Shown here: positions 1-7,904 of the stretch, piece by piece
Layout of the letters: every line of letters starts with the position of its first letter
How positions within the stretch are numbered: position 1 is the first letter of the stretch
Notes under the pieces: generated by a model
The model's input: only the letters and a program-made list of their open reading frames with translations
Told to the model about the DNA's origin: nothing
The model's database searches: none
DNA from: Bacteroidales bacterium
GTDB taxonomy: Bacteria; Bacteroidota; Bacteroidia; Bacteroidales; Marinilabiliaceae
Direction of reading: 5' to 3'
Assembly: GCA_017539645.1 (NCBI GenBank)
Contig: JAFYCM010000093.1
Location: 17,772 to 81,771, forward strand
DNA length: 64,000 bases
Translations under genes and position numbers: made by a program

Positions 1-1671
1 GGTCACATGAATTTCCACGAGCAGCTACAGTGCTTTCTCTTCACCACCGACTACGTGCAGCAGACACTCTCCTGCCCTGGCGGTCTTGCCGACCTCGTGG
101 CGCGCTACTTCACGCAATTCTACTATTACGATTGGGCCGGCGGATTCGTCATCGCTGCATTCATAGTAGGCATACAGCTATTTACTTGGCAAACTATCAA
201 CAAAATAGCAATAAACGAAAGCAGCTATACTCTTTCGTTCTTGCCAGCATTGGCCGCACTCTTTTTCTATGCCGACGTAAATAATATGCTTTGCGCCATA
301 ATTGCCATTTTTCTTGGTTTGGCTACGGCTTGGGGCATATCATTCTTGCGCAAGAGACCATTGCTATTCATAATTATAGCCATCGTACTTACGCCAATTC
401 TCTACGCATTGCTCGGCACACTTGGCGCTGTGGCATTTGTAGCCACATTTGCCGCAACTCTCTTCTTCACCGACATCGACATCAGCCTAAGCAAGAAAAT
501 ATCTACAATCTTAGCGTGCATTGTGGCTATAATTATAGCCATTGGCGTTGCACGTCAAATCACTAATTATCAACTCATTCACTTAGCAAAAGGAATAAGC
601 TACAGTCGTTTCCCGCTGGAGTTTGCCACAAGTGCATACGTATCGGCAGCATTGATATTTATTAGCGCAGTATGTACGTATGTAGCACGAGCCAAAAATC
701 TCCGCATTAACCCACTGATAAGCAATGTAATAGCACTCATATTGCTATTCGTCACAATGATGAGCTACAACATTGAGCAAGACCGCGCAATGCGTTACGA
801 TAAATATGTACGTAATAAAGATTGGAAATCGATTATAGAAGCAGCAAACCGCGATATGCCTACGCAACCCATAGTGCTCAACTACGTCAATCTGGCTCTT
901 GGCATGACGGGGCAACTTGCCGACAAAACCTTTTATTACCCTCAGCATGGCGTCAATTGTCTGTTTATGCCATTTATACGCAACTTGGTAAGCATAACGC
1001 CAGCAAGCGAAGTATTCTATTACGTAGGCCTAACAAACCTTTCGCAGCGCTACTCATTCGAGGCAATGATGGCTATTCCCGATGGTCAGTTGAGCTGCCG
1101 ATTTATAAAACGCCTTGCCGAAATAGAAATCATCAACGAGCAATATGCCGTTGCGCGTAAATATCTGATAATGTTGAGCCACACAATGTTTTACGACGAT
1201 TGGGCGCGCGAAAACTTGGCAATGATAAATAGCGGCAAGCCCTACACCGACAACTCCGAAATAGCCCGTCTGCGCCGCTATGGCGTGAAGGACGATTACC
1301 TATGCTCCGAAGACGAAATAGACAAGATGTTGATGAAAATCTTCTTGAATTGCACCGACAACAAAATGGCATACGAATATGCCACAGTGATGCAACTTCT
1401 CAATAAAGACCTCAATTCTTTCTTGAAATATCTACCCTTTGGCAGCCGAGCAAAATATCACAACGTACCATACTCATTCCAAGAGGCTATTGTATATAAT
1501 TGGAGTCAAACGCACAACGACTTCAATAACATGCCATACAAGGTGTCGCCAATGATAAAGGAGTCGCTGGTTAGTTTTATACGTACTTATATGCAAAACA
1601 AAAATAATATTGACGCGATGCAGCCATTTGTGCATTCATATTGGTATTACTATATGTTTTCGCAGAAATAA
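1..1671 (+). CDS. DUF6057 family multi-pass membrane protein, probably 5'-truncated by the window edge
   Basis: Function is unknown. The first half of the protein holds about eight to ten hydrophobic segments (roughly residues 40-260 counted from the Met at position 7). The second half is soluble, with helical, TPR-like spacing, and ends in an aromatic-rich tail. The frame is open from base 1 with no stop before the Met at position 7. As I recall the family, members have one more N-terminal membrane helix before the equivalent of this Met, so the true start is probably outside the window. The gene ends at TAA and is followed by about 100 bp and the promoter of the SiaC-like pair, so it is not obviously co-transcribed with it. 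The family assignment rests on overall sequence character, not on a catalytic motif. Confidence 0.75.
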   Translation, partial: GHMNFHEQLQCFLFTTDYVQQTLSCPGGLADLVARYFTQFYYYDWAGGFVIAAFIVGIQLFTWQTINKIAINESSYTLSFLPALAALFFYADVNNMLCAIIAIFLGLATAWGISFLRKRPLLFIIIAIVLTPILYALLGTLGAVAFVATFAATLFFTDIDISLSKKISTILACIVAIIIAIGVARQITNYQLIHLAKGISYSRFPLEFATSAYVSAALIFISAVCTYVARAKNLRINPLISNVIALILLFVTMMSYNIEQDRAMRYDKYVRNKDWKSIIEAANRDMPTQPIVLNYVNLALGMTGQLADKTFYYPQHGVNCLFMPFIRNLVSITPASEVFYYVGLTNLSQRYSFEAMMAIPDGQLSCRFIKRLAEIEIINEQYAVARKYLIMLSHTMFYDDWARENLAMINSGKPYTDNSEIARLRRYGVKDDYLCSEDEIDKMLMKIFLNCTDNKMAYEYATVMQLLNKDLNSFLKYLPFGSRAKYHNVPYSFQEAIVYNWSQTHNDFNNMPYKVSPMIKESLVSFIRTYMQNKNNIDAMQPFVHSYWYYYMFSQK

Positions 1672-1773
1672 GCCATCACGTTTATTATTTGTTTACAATA
1701 CGCAGAATAGTATTAATAATTACAAAAACGGGCGAATAGGCATGAATATTTACTGCTAATTGGCGAAAAAACT

Positions 1774-1781
1774 TAACTTTG
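1774..1781 (+). promoter_or_regulatory. -7 promoter element (TAACTTTG) of the SiaC-like pair
   Basis: TAACTTTG matches the Bacteroidetes -7 consensus TAnnTTTG exactly. It lies 28 bp before the ATG at 1809. It overlaps an upstream in-frame TTG (1779), which argues against that TTG as the start codon. I see no clear -33 TTG. Confidence 0.6.
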
Positions 1782-1808
1782 CAGGACAATTGCATTTTTG
1801 TCGAACAA

Positions 1809-2171
1809 ATGAATACAATGATTCCGGGTACAGACCGCACACCTACAATATCATTTCAAGATGGGTCGTTTAGCATTTCGGGGCGTTCATATATGGAGAA
1901 CGCCGCAGAATTTTACGCACCTATAAAAAAGATGATAGAAGAATATTCTGGGCCACTAAATGTTTGGGTAAACCTCGACTTCTTCAACACAAGTAGTTCA
2001 AAGTGTATCATGGACTTAATGTTTCTCATCGACAAGAAGAGCGCATTTGGAGAACCTTGCCACATAAAATGGTCGTTCAAGATGGACGATGATGATATGC
2101 GCGACTCGGCAGAAGAATTCCGCGATTTGCTCAAGCACGTGCAAGTGGAGCTTGAAGAAGTCGACGATTAA
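1809..2171 (+). CDS. SiaC-like (DUF1987) regulatory phosphoprotein, copy 1
   Basis: This small acidic protein of 120 residues belongs to the DUF1987/SiaC family. In Pseudomonas aeruginosa, SiaC is a phospho-switch protein controlled by a kinase (SiaB) and a PP2C phosphatase (SiaA). Here the family core is visible: an SGRSYM motif near residue 24 and an FFNTSSSK motif near residue 58. Thr61 sits at the place of the phosphorylated Thr of SiaC. I chose the ATG at 1809 because an upstream TTG overlaps a perfect -7 box. A related gene follows 42 bp downstream. No SiaB-like kinase or SiaA phosphatase is in the window, so any partner is elsewhere. Confidence 0.8.
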   Translation: MNTMIPGTDRTPTISFQDGSFSISGRSYMENAAEFYAPIKKMIEEYSGPLNVWVNLDFFNTSSSKCIMDLMFLIDKKSAFGEPCHIKWSFKMDDDDMRDSAEEFRDLLKHVQVELEEVDD

Positions 2172-2213
2172 GCACCTACAACTACCAACAATCCCGAAAA
2201 AACGAAAAATCTG

Positions 2214-2573
2214 ATGGAAGTTATAACATCTAAAACAGACAATAGTCCACTTATCACGTTAGAGGACAATACGTTGCGCATTTCAGGTCGCTCGTATATG
2301 AACAATGCTGGCGACTTCTACCATAATATTATAGATTGGTTGGAGTTTCGTCAGTTGAACAATTTGAACGTGGTAGTCGATTTGGAATACTTCAACACAA
2401 GTAGTTCAAAAAGCCTTTTGGAATTCTTTCGTTGGATGGAGAAGAAAGCCATCGATGGCAAGGATATGAAAGTTCATTGGCAAGTGAAACCACAATTCTT
2501 CGAAATGTATGAAGCTGGCGAAGATTATTACGATTTGCTTCCGAACCTCGATTTCGAAATTGTAGAAATGTAA
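2214..2573 (+). CDS. SiaC-like (DUF1987) regulatory phosphoprotein, copy 2
   Basis: This 119-residue paralogue of the preceding gene shares SGRSYM (residues 24-29) and YFNTSSSK (residues 59-66), with Thr62 as the likely phospho-site. The N- and C-terminal segments differ, so this is an old duplication rather than a recent copy. The two genes are 42 bp apart in the same direction and share one upstream promoter and one downstream terminator (2597-2628). They are therefore likely one transcript. Two different SiaC-type switches in one operon could answer to the same or to competing kinases. That is inference. Confidence 0.8.
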   Translation: MEVITSKTDNSPLITLEDNTLRISGRSYMNNAGDFYHNIIDWLEFRQLNNLNVVVDLEYFNTSSSKSLLEFFRWMEKKAIDGKDMKVHWQVKPQFFEMYEAGEDYYDLLPNLDFEIVEM

Positions 2574-2596
2574 ATACATACATAAAACCATAAATG

Positions 2597-2628
2597 AGAG
2601 CGGCGCCAAGAAGGTTGTCGCTCTTTTT
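2597..2628 (+). terminator. Rho-independent terminator after the SiaC-like pair
   Basis: The stem AGAGCG/CGCTCT encloses a 16 nt loop and is followed by a run of T. It lies 24 bp after the stop codon of the second SiaC-like gene. Confidence 0.6.
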
Positions 2629-2723
2629 ATGTGTATATACAGCTTTTGTCCACCATTTAGCATAAGTATTTACACCATTAGGGAGAAGAGTAAGCGTACT
2701 TTAGCACCAAGAAAAAACGAATC

Positions 2724-3746
2724 ATGAAAACCACAAAAACTCTAATCTCACTATTCGTTATCGTTGCCACATTGGCAGCGTGCAACAAACCTAACACACA
2801 AGAGCATAAACGCCCAAAACTTGGCGACACATTTGACAATCCAATAGTTCACGACCCTGTGATGGCCGTTACCGATAGCACCTGCTACCTATTCAGCACC
2901 GGAATGGGCATCTCCGTGCTAAAATCGAACGACTTGCAATCGTGGACGATTCAAAAACCGTGTTTCGACACAGTTCCGGAGTGGATAAAACAACGCATAC
3001 CACAAGCCACACTGCACTTCTGGGCTCCCGACATAATATTCCACAATGGCAAATGGCATCTTTTCTACGCATGCTCAGTTTTCGGTAAAAACACGTCGGT
3101 TATCGGTCATGCTACGAACATTACTCTCGACTACGAAAGCGAAGGCTACGAATGGAAAGACGAGGGCTGCATCTTGCAATCTATTCCACACCGCGACAAT
3201 TGGAACGCCATCGACCCTAACATATTTATAGACAAAGACAGCACTGCTTGGATGTCGTTCGGCTCGTTTTGGGGTGGCATAAAACTCGTGAAACTTACGC
3301 CCGACCTCAGTGCAATAGCCGAGCCGCAGGAATGGTACACGCTCAATAGTCGCAAACAACAAGAGTTCGTAGAAGACCAATTTGCAGGCGATGGCGCAGT
3401 GGAAGCCCCTTTCATCTACTATCACGATGATTATTACTATCTATTTACGTCGTTCGACTACTGCTGCCAAGGCAAGAACAGTACGTACAAAGTAGTTGTT
3501 GGTCGTTCAAAAAATATCACTGGTCCATACGTAGATAAAAACGGCGTCCGAATGGATTTGGGCGGCGGCAGCCTGCTAATCGAGGGTGACAAGGTAAAAT
3601 TTGAGGCTATCGGTCACTGTGCCGTAGTTCGCTATGGCGACGAAGATCTATTTATTGCACACGGCTACGAGGCCGAGAAAGGTACATCACGTCTATTTAT
3701 CCGCGCCATCGAATGGATTGACGGTTGGCCGAATGTGACACTATAA
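2724..3746 (+). CDS. GH43 family glycosidase lipoprotein (arabinan endo-1,5-alpha-L-arabinosidase-like)
   Basis: This is a secreted five-bladed beta-propeller glycoside hydrolase. An N-terminal signal ends in a lipobox (TLAAC, Cys20), so the enzyme is probably membrane-anchored. The GH43 catalytic triad can be placed in VHDPVM (Asp, base), AIDPNIF (Asp, pKa modulator) and GAVEAPFI (Glu, acid). The FWAPDI and FGSFWGGIKL segments resemble the arabinan-acting branch of GH43. Substrate is less certain, since other GH43 branches cleave arabinofuranosyl side chains, including those of xyloglucan. A near-match -7 element TACTTTAG lies at 2697-2704. It is transcribed toward, and separated by 6 bp from, the end of the AAA-ATPase gene on the other strand. 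Confidence 0.85.
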   Translation: MKTTKTLISLFVIVATLAACNKPNTQEHKRPKLGDTFDNPIVHDPVMAVTDSTCYLFSTGMGISVLKSNDLQSWTIQKPCFDTVPEWIKQRIPQATLHFWAPDIIFHNGKWHLFYACSVFGKNTSVIGHATNITLDYESEGYEWKDEGCILQSIPHRDNWNAIDPNIFIDKDSTAWMSFGSFWGGIKLVKLTPDLSAIAEPQEWYTLNSRKQQEFVEDQFAGDGAVEAPFIYYHDDYYYLFTSFDYCCQGKNSTYKVVVGRSKNITGPYVDKNGVRMDLGGGSLLIEGDKVKFEAIGHCAVVRYGDEDLFIAHGYEAEKGTSRLFIRAIEWIDGWPNVTL

Positions 3747-3752
3747 ATAGTG

Positions 3753-5363
3753 TTATTTCTCAACCTTCCACTCAGTGATGTTACGCTTACGTCGGCCGAA
3801 ATTCACGCCTACACATATCACTTCGCGCTTGTCAGCAGTATAGCGAGTGGCATATTCGTGCTCTTTTATCTGCTGAAGCGCTTCGTCGGCTGAGGACTCA
3901 ACTTTGAATTCGAATAGGTATACATACCTATTCGTCTCTACAATACAATCGGCACGGCCAAGATTGTTTTGTACTTCTGAGAATGTAGGTTGCCCCATAA
4001 GTAGGAAGAATATGTATATAACATTCTGGAAATCACGCTCTATGTACTTATTCAGCACATCTTGGCGGTCCTCCTCGTCCATATCCTCGCGATAGACGGG
4101 TTTTATGTATGGAAGCGATGCGTAGACCGATTTCAACACAAGCATCATAGCATCGACATTGCCGTCATCGAGCGCATCTTGCATGTCGGTGAGCAAACCT
4201 GCGTTGTCGACCTGCTTAGTTACTGCAGGAGCAAGCGAATTAAGCATACCATACTCCACTTCTTTATTAGGGTAGGCAAGCGTATATATAGCTCGTAGCG
4301 CGTTATACTTCTTTATAGTCAAATAGCCACTTTGATAAAGCAATGGTATGATGTTCTGATTCTCGGGGCGATAATCTGTTATCTCGCCAACAGAAATAGA
4401 GACACCCGAAGAGAGCTTCTTGAAGTCGAATGCAGAATCAATTGCAGTAAGCCGTTTTACGAGGAATGTTGGCGTACCTGTAGCGAACCAATAATAGCCA
4501 AATCGTTGTGACGATAACGCACTCAGTATGCTAAATGGATTGAACATATCTGTCATCTGCTCCGAGAAATGGTAACCATCGTAATTCCTCGTAAGTAGAG
4601 CAACACATTCATCGTATGAGACTTTATTGTGCTCAGCCATAGCCGAGATGTGCTCCTGAAAATCTTTCAGAAGTTCATCTTTAGATATGCCACAAATTGT
4701 TTCGTATTTAGGCACAAGCGAGATGTCGTATAGTTGGTTCAAATCGCTAAATATGGAGACTTTCGAGAATTTTGTTACGCCTGTGAAGAATACAAATTTC
4801 AGATGCTCATCGAGTTTTTTGAGGTTGCCAAAGAAACCTTTGAAAAGCTCTCGATTCTGCTCTTGCGCTTCTTGATTTTCAAGCGATTCGAGCAGTGGTT
4901 TGTCATATTCATCAACGATAACAACCACACGTTTGCCCGTCTGCTCGTGAGCCGCTACAATTACTCGTTTGAAACGCTCTGCATAATCTTCCGCCATATC
5001 GGCAGACAATTCGCCACTGCAATATTTAGCCTCTGCATCTTTCAAATGAGAATCGAGTGCTCGCTGCAAGCCAAGCTTATCACTATAAATCTGACCATTG
5101 AAATCGAAATAAAGCACGGGGTACGATTCCCACGCCGTTTCTAATTTCTCTATTGCTAAGCCTTTGAAGAGTTCTTTTTTACCTTCGAAATACGCCTTCA
5201 AAGTGCTACACAACAAACTTTTACCAAATCGGCGCGGACGACTAAGAAAGTAGACTGTAGCATCGCGCACAAGGTTGTAGATAGTCTCTGTTTTATCTAC
5301 ATATAGTGCATCTGATTGGCGCAACTTTTCAAAACTTTGTATTCCGATAGGTAGTTTCAGCAT
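3753..5363 (-). CDS. AAA-ATPase-like protein with C-terminal PD-(D/E)XK nuclease-like domain (DUF1703 type)
   Basis: The N-terminal AAA-ATPase-like domain (about residues 1-280) carries a Walker A variant PRRFGKSLL near residue 42 and a Walker B VVVIVDEYDKPLL near residue 145. The C-terminal PD-(D/E)XK_9 domain has its acidic residue in GRADCIVE and the E-x-K in LFEFKVES. Both halves look intact at 536 residues. The family is abundant and often multi-copy in Bacteroidales and its role is not known. Suggestions include mobile or defence functions, but nothing here proves either. The gene sits alone between a GH43 gene and the GH3-GH31 operon and reads from its own likely -7 element (TAATTTCG, 5385-5392). 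Confidence 0.85.
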   Translation of the reverse strand: MLKLPIGIQSFEKLRQSDALYVDKTETIYNLVRDATVYFLSRPRRFGKSLLCSTLKAYFEGKKELFKGLAIEKLETAWESYPVLYFDFNGQIYSDKLGLQRALDSHLKDAEAKYCSGELSADMAEDYAERFKRVIVAAHEQTGKRVVVIVDEYDKPLLESLENQEAQEQNRELFKGFFGNLKKLDEHLKFVFFTGVTKFSKVSIFSDLNQLYDISLVPKYETICGISKDELLKDFQEHISAMAEHNKVSYDECVALLTRNYDGYHFSEQMTDMFNPFSILSALSSQRFGYYWFATGTPTFLVKRLTAIDSAFDFKKLSSGVSISVGEITDYRPENQNIIPLLYQSGYLTIKKYNALRAIYTLAYPNKEVEYGMLNSLAPAVTKQVDNAGLLTDMQDALDDGNVDAMMLVLKSVYASLPYIKPVYREDMDEEDRQDVLNKYIERDFQNVIYIFFLLMGQPTFSEVQNNLGRADCIVETNRYVYLFEFKVESSADEALQQIKEHEYATRYTADKREVICVGVNFGRRKRNITEWKVEK

Positions 5364-5393
5364 GGCGTTGTGAGTTGATTAGCGCGAAATTAC

Positions 5394-5426
5394 AAAAAAC
5401 GCTCACCATCTGGCTGACAATGAGCG
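5394..5426 (-). terminator. Second terminator of the GH31-GH2-GH3 operon
   Basis: Read on the minus strand, CGCTCA/TGAGCG forms a stem followed by six T. It lies between the GH3 stop and the AAA-ATPase start, downstream of the stronger hairpin at 5441-5480. Confidence 0.55.
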
Positions 5427-5440
5427 ATAATTAATTATGC

Positions 5441-5480
5441 AAAAAAAACGAGCCTGCCCCAATTAATTGGGCAAGCCCGT
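5441..5480 (-). terminator. Strong terminator directly after the GH3 gene
   Basis: On the minus strand an interrupted stem built around TTGCCCAATT and AATTGGGGCA, extended by ACG and CGT at the base, is followed by eight T. It starts about 22 bp after the GH3 stop codon. Confidence 0.75.
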
Positions 5481-5501
5481 TCGTAACTATTTATAAACCT
5501 A

Positions 5502-7694
5502 CTATTTCACAGAAATAGTCAATTCTTGCGCGATATTGTCGGATGCTGTACCTACATAAACAGTATAATCACCAGGTTCAACCTCCCAAGCATGTTTATC
5601 TGCATTGAAGAATGCGAGATTTTCTACTGGTATGTTTATCTCAACCTTCTCAGCAGCACCACGTTTAACGGCAACTTTCTGGAAACCACGAAGTTCCTTC
5701 TTTGCACGTTCTATATTCGAGTTTGGTTTACCAACGTAAACTTGAACAACCTCAGCGCCATCAACTGCACCAGTATTCTTAACCGATGCGGTAACGGTGA
5801 TATTCTTGCCATTGTTATTAGCAGCGATATTACTCAACTCGAAGTTTGTATACGAAAGACCATAGCCGAAAGCATACAAAGGTTTGATGTCTTTAGTATC
5901 GAACCAACGGTAGCCAACAAGAATATCCTCTTTGTAAACCTGCTTGTGGTCAACACCAGGATAGCTCTCTGCACCGAAGCTTATAGCGCCATTATCCTCC
6001 AAACGAACTGGAATAGAGAATGGCAACTTGCCCGAAGGACAAACATCGCCAGAAACAACATCGGCAATGGCGTGACCAGTTTCAGAGCCAAGATACCATA
6101 TCCACGAAATAGACTTAACGCTATCTTTCCAAGGCATAGCTACAGGGTTACCACCGAAGAGGAACACAGCCACATTCGGGTTAACTTTAGCCAACTCTGC
6201 TATGAGTTCGTTCTGTCCCCATGGCAAATCGTAGGTTTGACGGTCGCTGTCTTCGTGGTCTTGCTTGAAATTCTTGTTCAAGCCACCGAAATAGAGCACC
6301 ACATCGGCATCGCGAACAGCTTCAATGGCAGCATTCTTGAGACTATCGGCATTGAGACGCGAAGGCATCACAAAGCCATAAATAGACGGACCAGCATCGT
6401 AGCCGGCAGAATATACAATCTCGGCATTTGGAAAACGCTCTTGCAAACCTTGAAGCGGCGATATTTCGTTGCGAGCTTTCAACTCCGAAGAACCACCACC
6501 GATGCACTGCTTGCGAGTAGCATTTTCGCCAATCACAGCAATCTTCATCTTCTTGTCGGCTGCAAGTGGGAGAATGTTGTCGTTGTTTTGCAAAAGTACA
6601 ATACCCTCGTCTGCCACTTTTCTTCCAAGTGCAAGATGCTCCTCGTTGCCAACTTTGCCATAATTATTATGATAATGAGTACGATAGATAAGACGAAGTA
6701 CACGACGAACCTTGTCGTCGAGGAATTTCTCGTCTATCTTGCCAGCCTTGATAGAGTCGCGGAGTGGATATGCGAGGTAATAATCATCGTATGCATTAGC
6801 ACGTCCTGACGAAAGACCGTTGGTGTGCGAGCCCATCTCCACGTCGAGACCATTCTCGGCAGCTTGCTTGGTGTCGTGAGTGCCGCCCCAGTCGGAAACC
6901 ACCACTCCATCATAGTTCCACTCACCTTTGAGTATATCTACGAGTAGACGATGGTTGTGGCAACAATGCTCGCCACGATATTTATTATACGCACCCATAA
7001 CAGTCCACGAATTAGCCTCCAAGATAGAGGCTTTGAAGGCCGGAAGATAGATTTCGTATAGCGCGCGATCGGAAACTTCTACATCAACTCCAAAACGATC
7101 GGTCTCTTGGTTGTTGAGCGCAAAGTGCTTTACACTGGCTGCCACACCTTGGCTCTGTACACCTTTGATATAAGGCACGGCCATGCGTGCAGCAAGTAAC
7201 GGATCTTCGCCGAAATTTTCAAAATTGCGACCATTCACAGGCACACGATTGATATTGATAGTTGGGCCGAGAATAACGTGTTTGCCACGATAGAGACACT
7301 CTTCGCCAAGGGCAACACCATACTCGTAAGCCAAATCGGGATTGAAGGTGGCAGCAAGAGCCGTAAGATTGGGGAATGCTGTTATGGAGTCGTTGGTATG
7401 TTTTGCATAAAGCCAACTATCCCATTCAAATTCAGCACGAACGCCGTGAGGGCCATCGCTCCACCAGAGTTCTGGCACGCCAAGACGTGGCACACCTGGA
7501 GTGCTAAATTTCGATTGAGCATGAACTAATGCTACTTTCTCTTCAAGCGTCAGCCGAGGCATCACACTTTCGATGCGCTGTTCTATTTCGGCATCGCTAA
7601 GCCCATCTGTCGTCTTTTGCGGCGCAGGCTGACTACACGAAGCCAACACAAATGCAAGGGTAAAAGCCGATGCATATAAAAATTTGTTTTTCAT
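5502..7694 (-). CDS. GH3 beta-glucosidase (or beta-xylosidase) lipoprotein
   Basis: This 730-residue GH3 hydrolase removes terminal beta-glucosyl or related residues with retention. The signal peptide ends in LASC (Cys20), so it is a lipoprotein, probably periplasm-facing. The (beta/alpha)8 domain spans about residues 35-330, with the nucleophile Asp268 in GVVVSDWGG. The alpha/beta sandwich follows, and a fibronectin-III-like C-terminal domain starts near residue 620. Upstream in the same direction are DUF4250, GH2 and GH31, so this is the last gene of an operon ending at two terminators. With GH31 and GH2 it fits the beta-glucosidase that finishes trimmed xyloglucan oligosaccharides. That substrate is inferred from context. 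Confidence 0.9.
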   Translation of the reverse strand: MKNKFLYASAFTLAFVLASCSQPAPQKTTDGLSDAEIEQRIESVMPRLTLEEKVALVHAQSKFSTPGVPRLGVPELWWSDGPHGVRAEFEWDSWLYAKHTNDSITAFPNLTALAATFNPDLAYEYGVALGEECLYRGKHVILGPTININRVPVNGRNFENFGEDPLLAARMAVPYIKGVQSQGVAASVKHFALNNQETDRFGVDVEVSDRALYEIYLPAFKASILEANSWTVMGAYNKYRGEHCCHNHRLLVDILKGEWNYDGVVVSDWGGTHDTKQAAENGLDVEMGSHTNGLSSGRANAYDDYYLAYPLRDSIKAGKIDEKFLDDKVRRVLRLIYRTHYHNNYGKVGNEEHLALGRKVADEGIVLLQNNDNILPLAADKKMKIAVIGENATRKQCIGGGSSELKARNEISPLQGLQERFPNAEIVYSAGYDAGPSIYGFVMPSRLNADSLKNAAIEAVRDADVVLYFGGLNKNFKQDHEDSDRQTYDLPWGQNELIAELAKVNPNVAVFLFGGNPVAMPWKDSVKSISWIWYLGSETGHAIADVVSGDVCPSGKLPFSIPVRLEDNGAISFGAESYPGVDHKQVYKEDILVGYRWFDTKDIKPLYAFGYGLSYTNFELSNIAANNNGKNITVTASVKNTGAVDGAEVVQVYVGKPNSNIERAKKELRGFQKVAVKRGAAEKVEINIPVENLAFFNADKHAWEVEPGDYTVYVGTASDNIAQELTISVK

Positions 7695-7717
7695 AAAATC
7701 AGAATTAATTGTGTTAA

Positions 7718-7897
7718 CTATCTAAATTGATTAATCTCAGGCATATAATCGAACCCTGCAGCTGAGAGCTTTGCTTCCAAATCTGCTCGACTAACATCGA
7801 GCGACGAGCAGAATTCATCAAGTGAAGCATAATTATCTCTAAGTTGAGTGTTTACGTAGCTCAACAGCATTACAGGTTTTTGTGGTAAATTGTTCAT
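7718..7897 (-). CDS. DUF4250-like small protein (59 aa)
   Basis: A short open frame lies between GH2 and GH3. It starts with ATG at 7897, ends with TAG at 7718-7720 and encodes 59 residues. The protein begins MNNLPQKPVMLLSYVNTQLR, followed by an acidic, helical stretch (SLDEFCSSLDVSRADLEAKL) and a GFDYMPEINQF tail. This pattern is what I recall of the DUF4250 family of about 60-residue proteins of unknown function, probably a small helical domain. It starts 7 bp after the GH2 stop and ends 23 bp before the GH3 start, so it is co-transcribed with both. Why a conserved small cytoplasmic protein sits inside a glycosidase operon is not clear. Confidence 0.8.
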   Translation of the reverse strand: MNNLPQKPVMLLSYVNTQLRDNYASLDEFCSSLDVSRADLEAKLSAAGFDYMPEINQFR

Positions 7898-7904
7898 TTG
7901 TATA

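Noticed and set aside
1779-1808. Upstream TTG start for the first SiaC-like gene
   Set aside because: The TTG overlaps an exact -7 promoter element, so it would not be in the mRNA; the ATG at 1809 is used.
5526-6809. A 427-codon open frame antisense to the GH3 gene
   Set aside because: It lies fully inside a clear GH3 gene; its translation has no domain and arises from the codon bias of the other strand.
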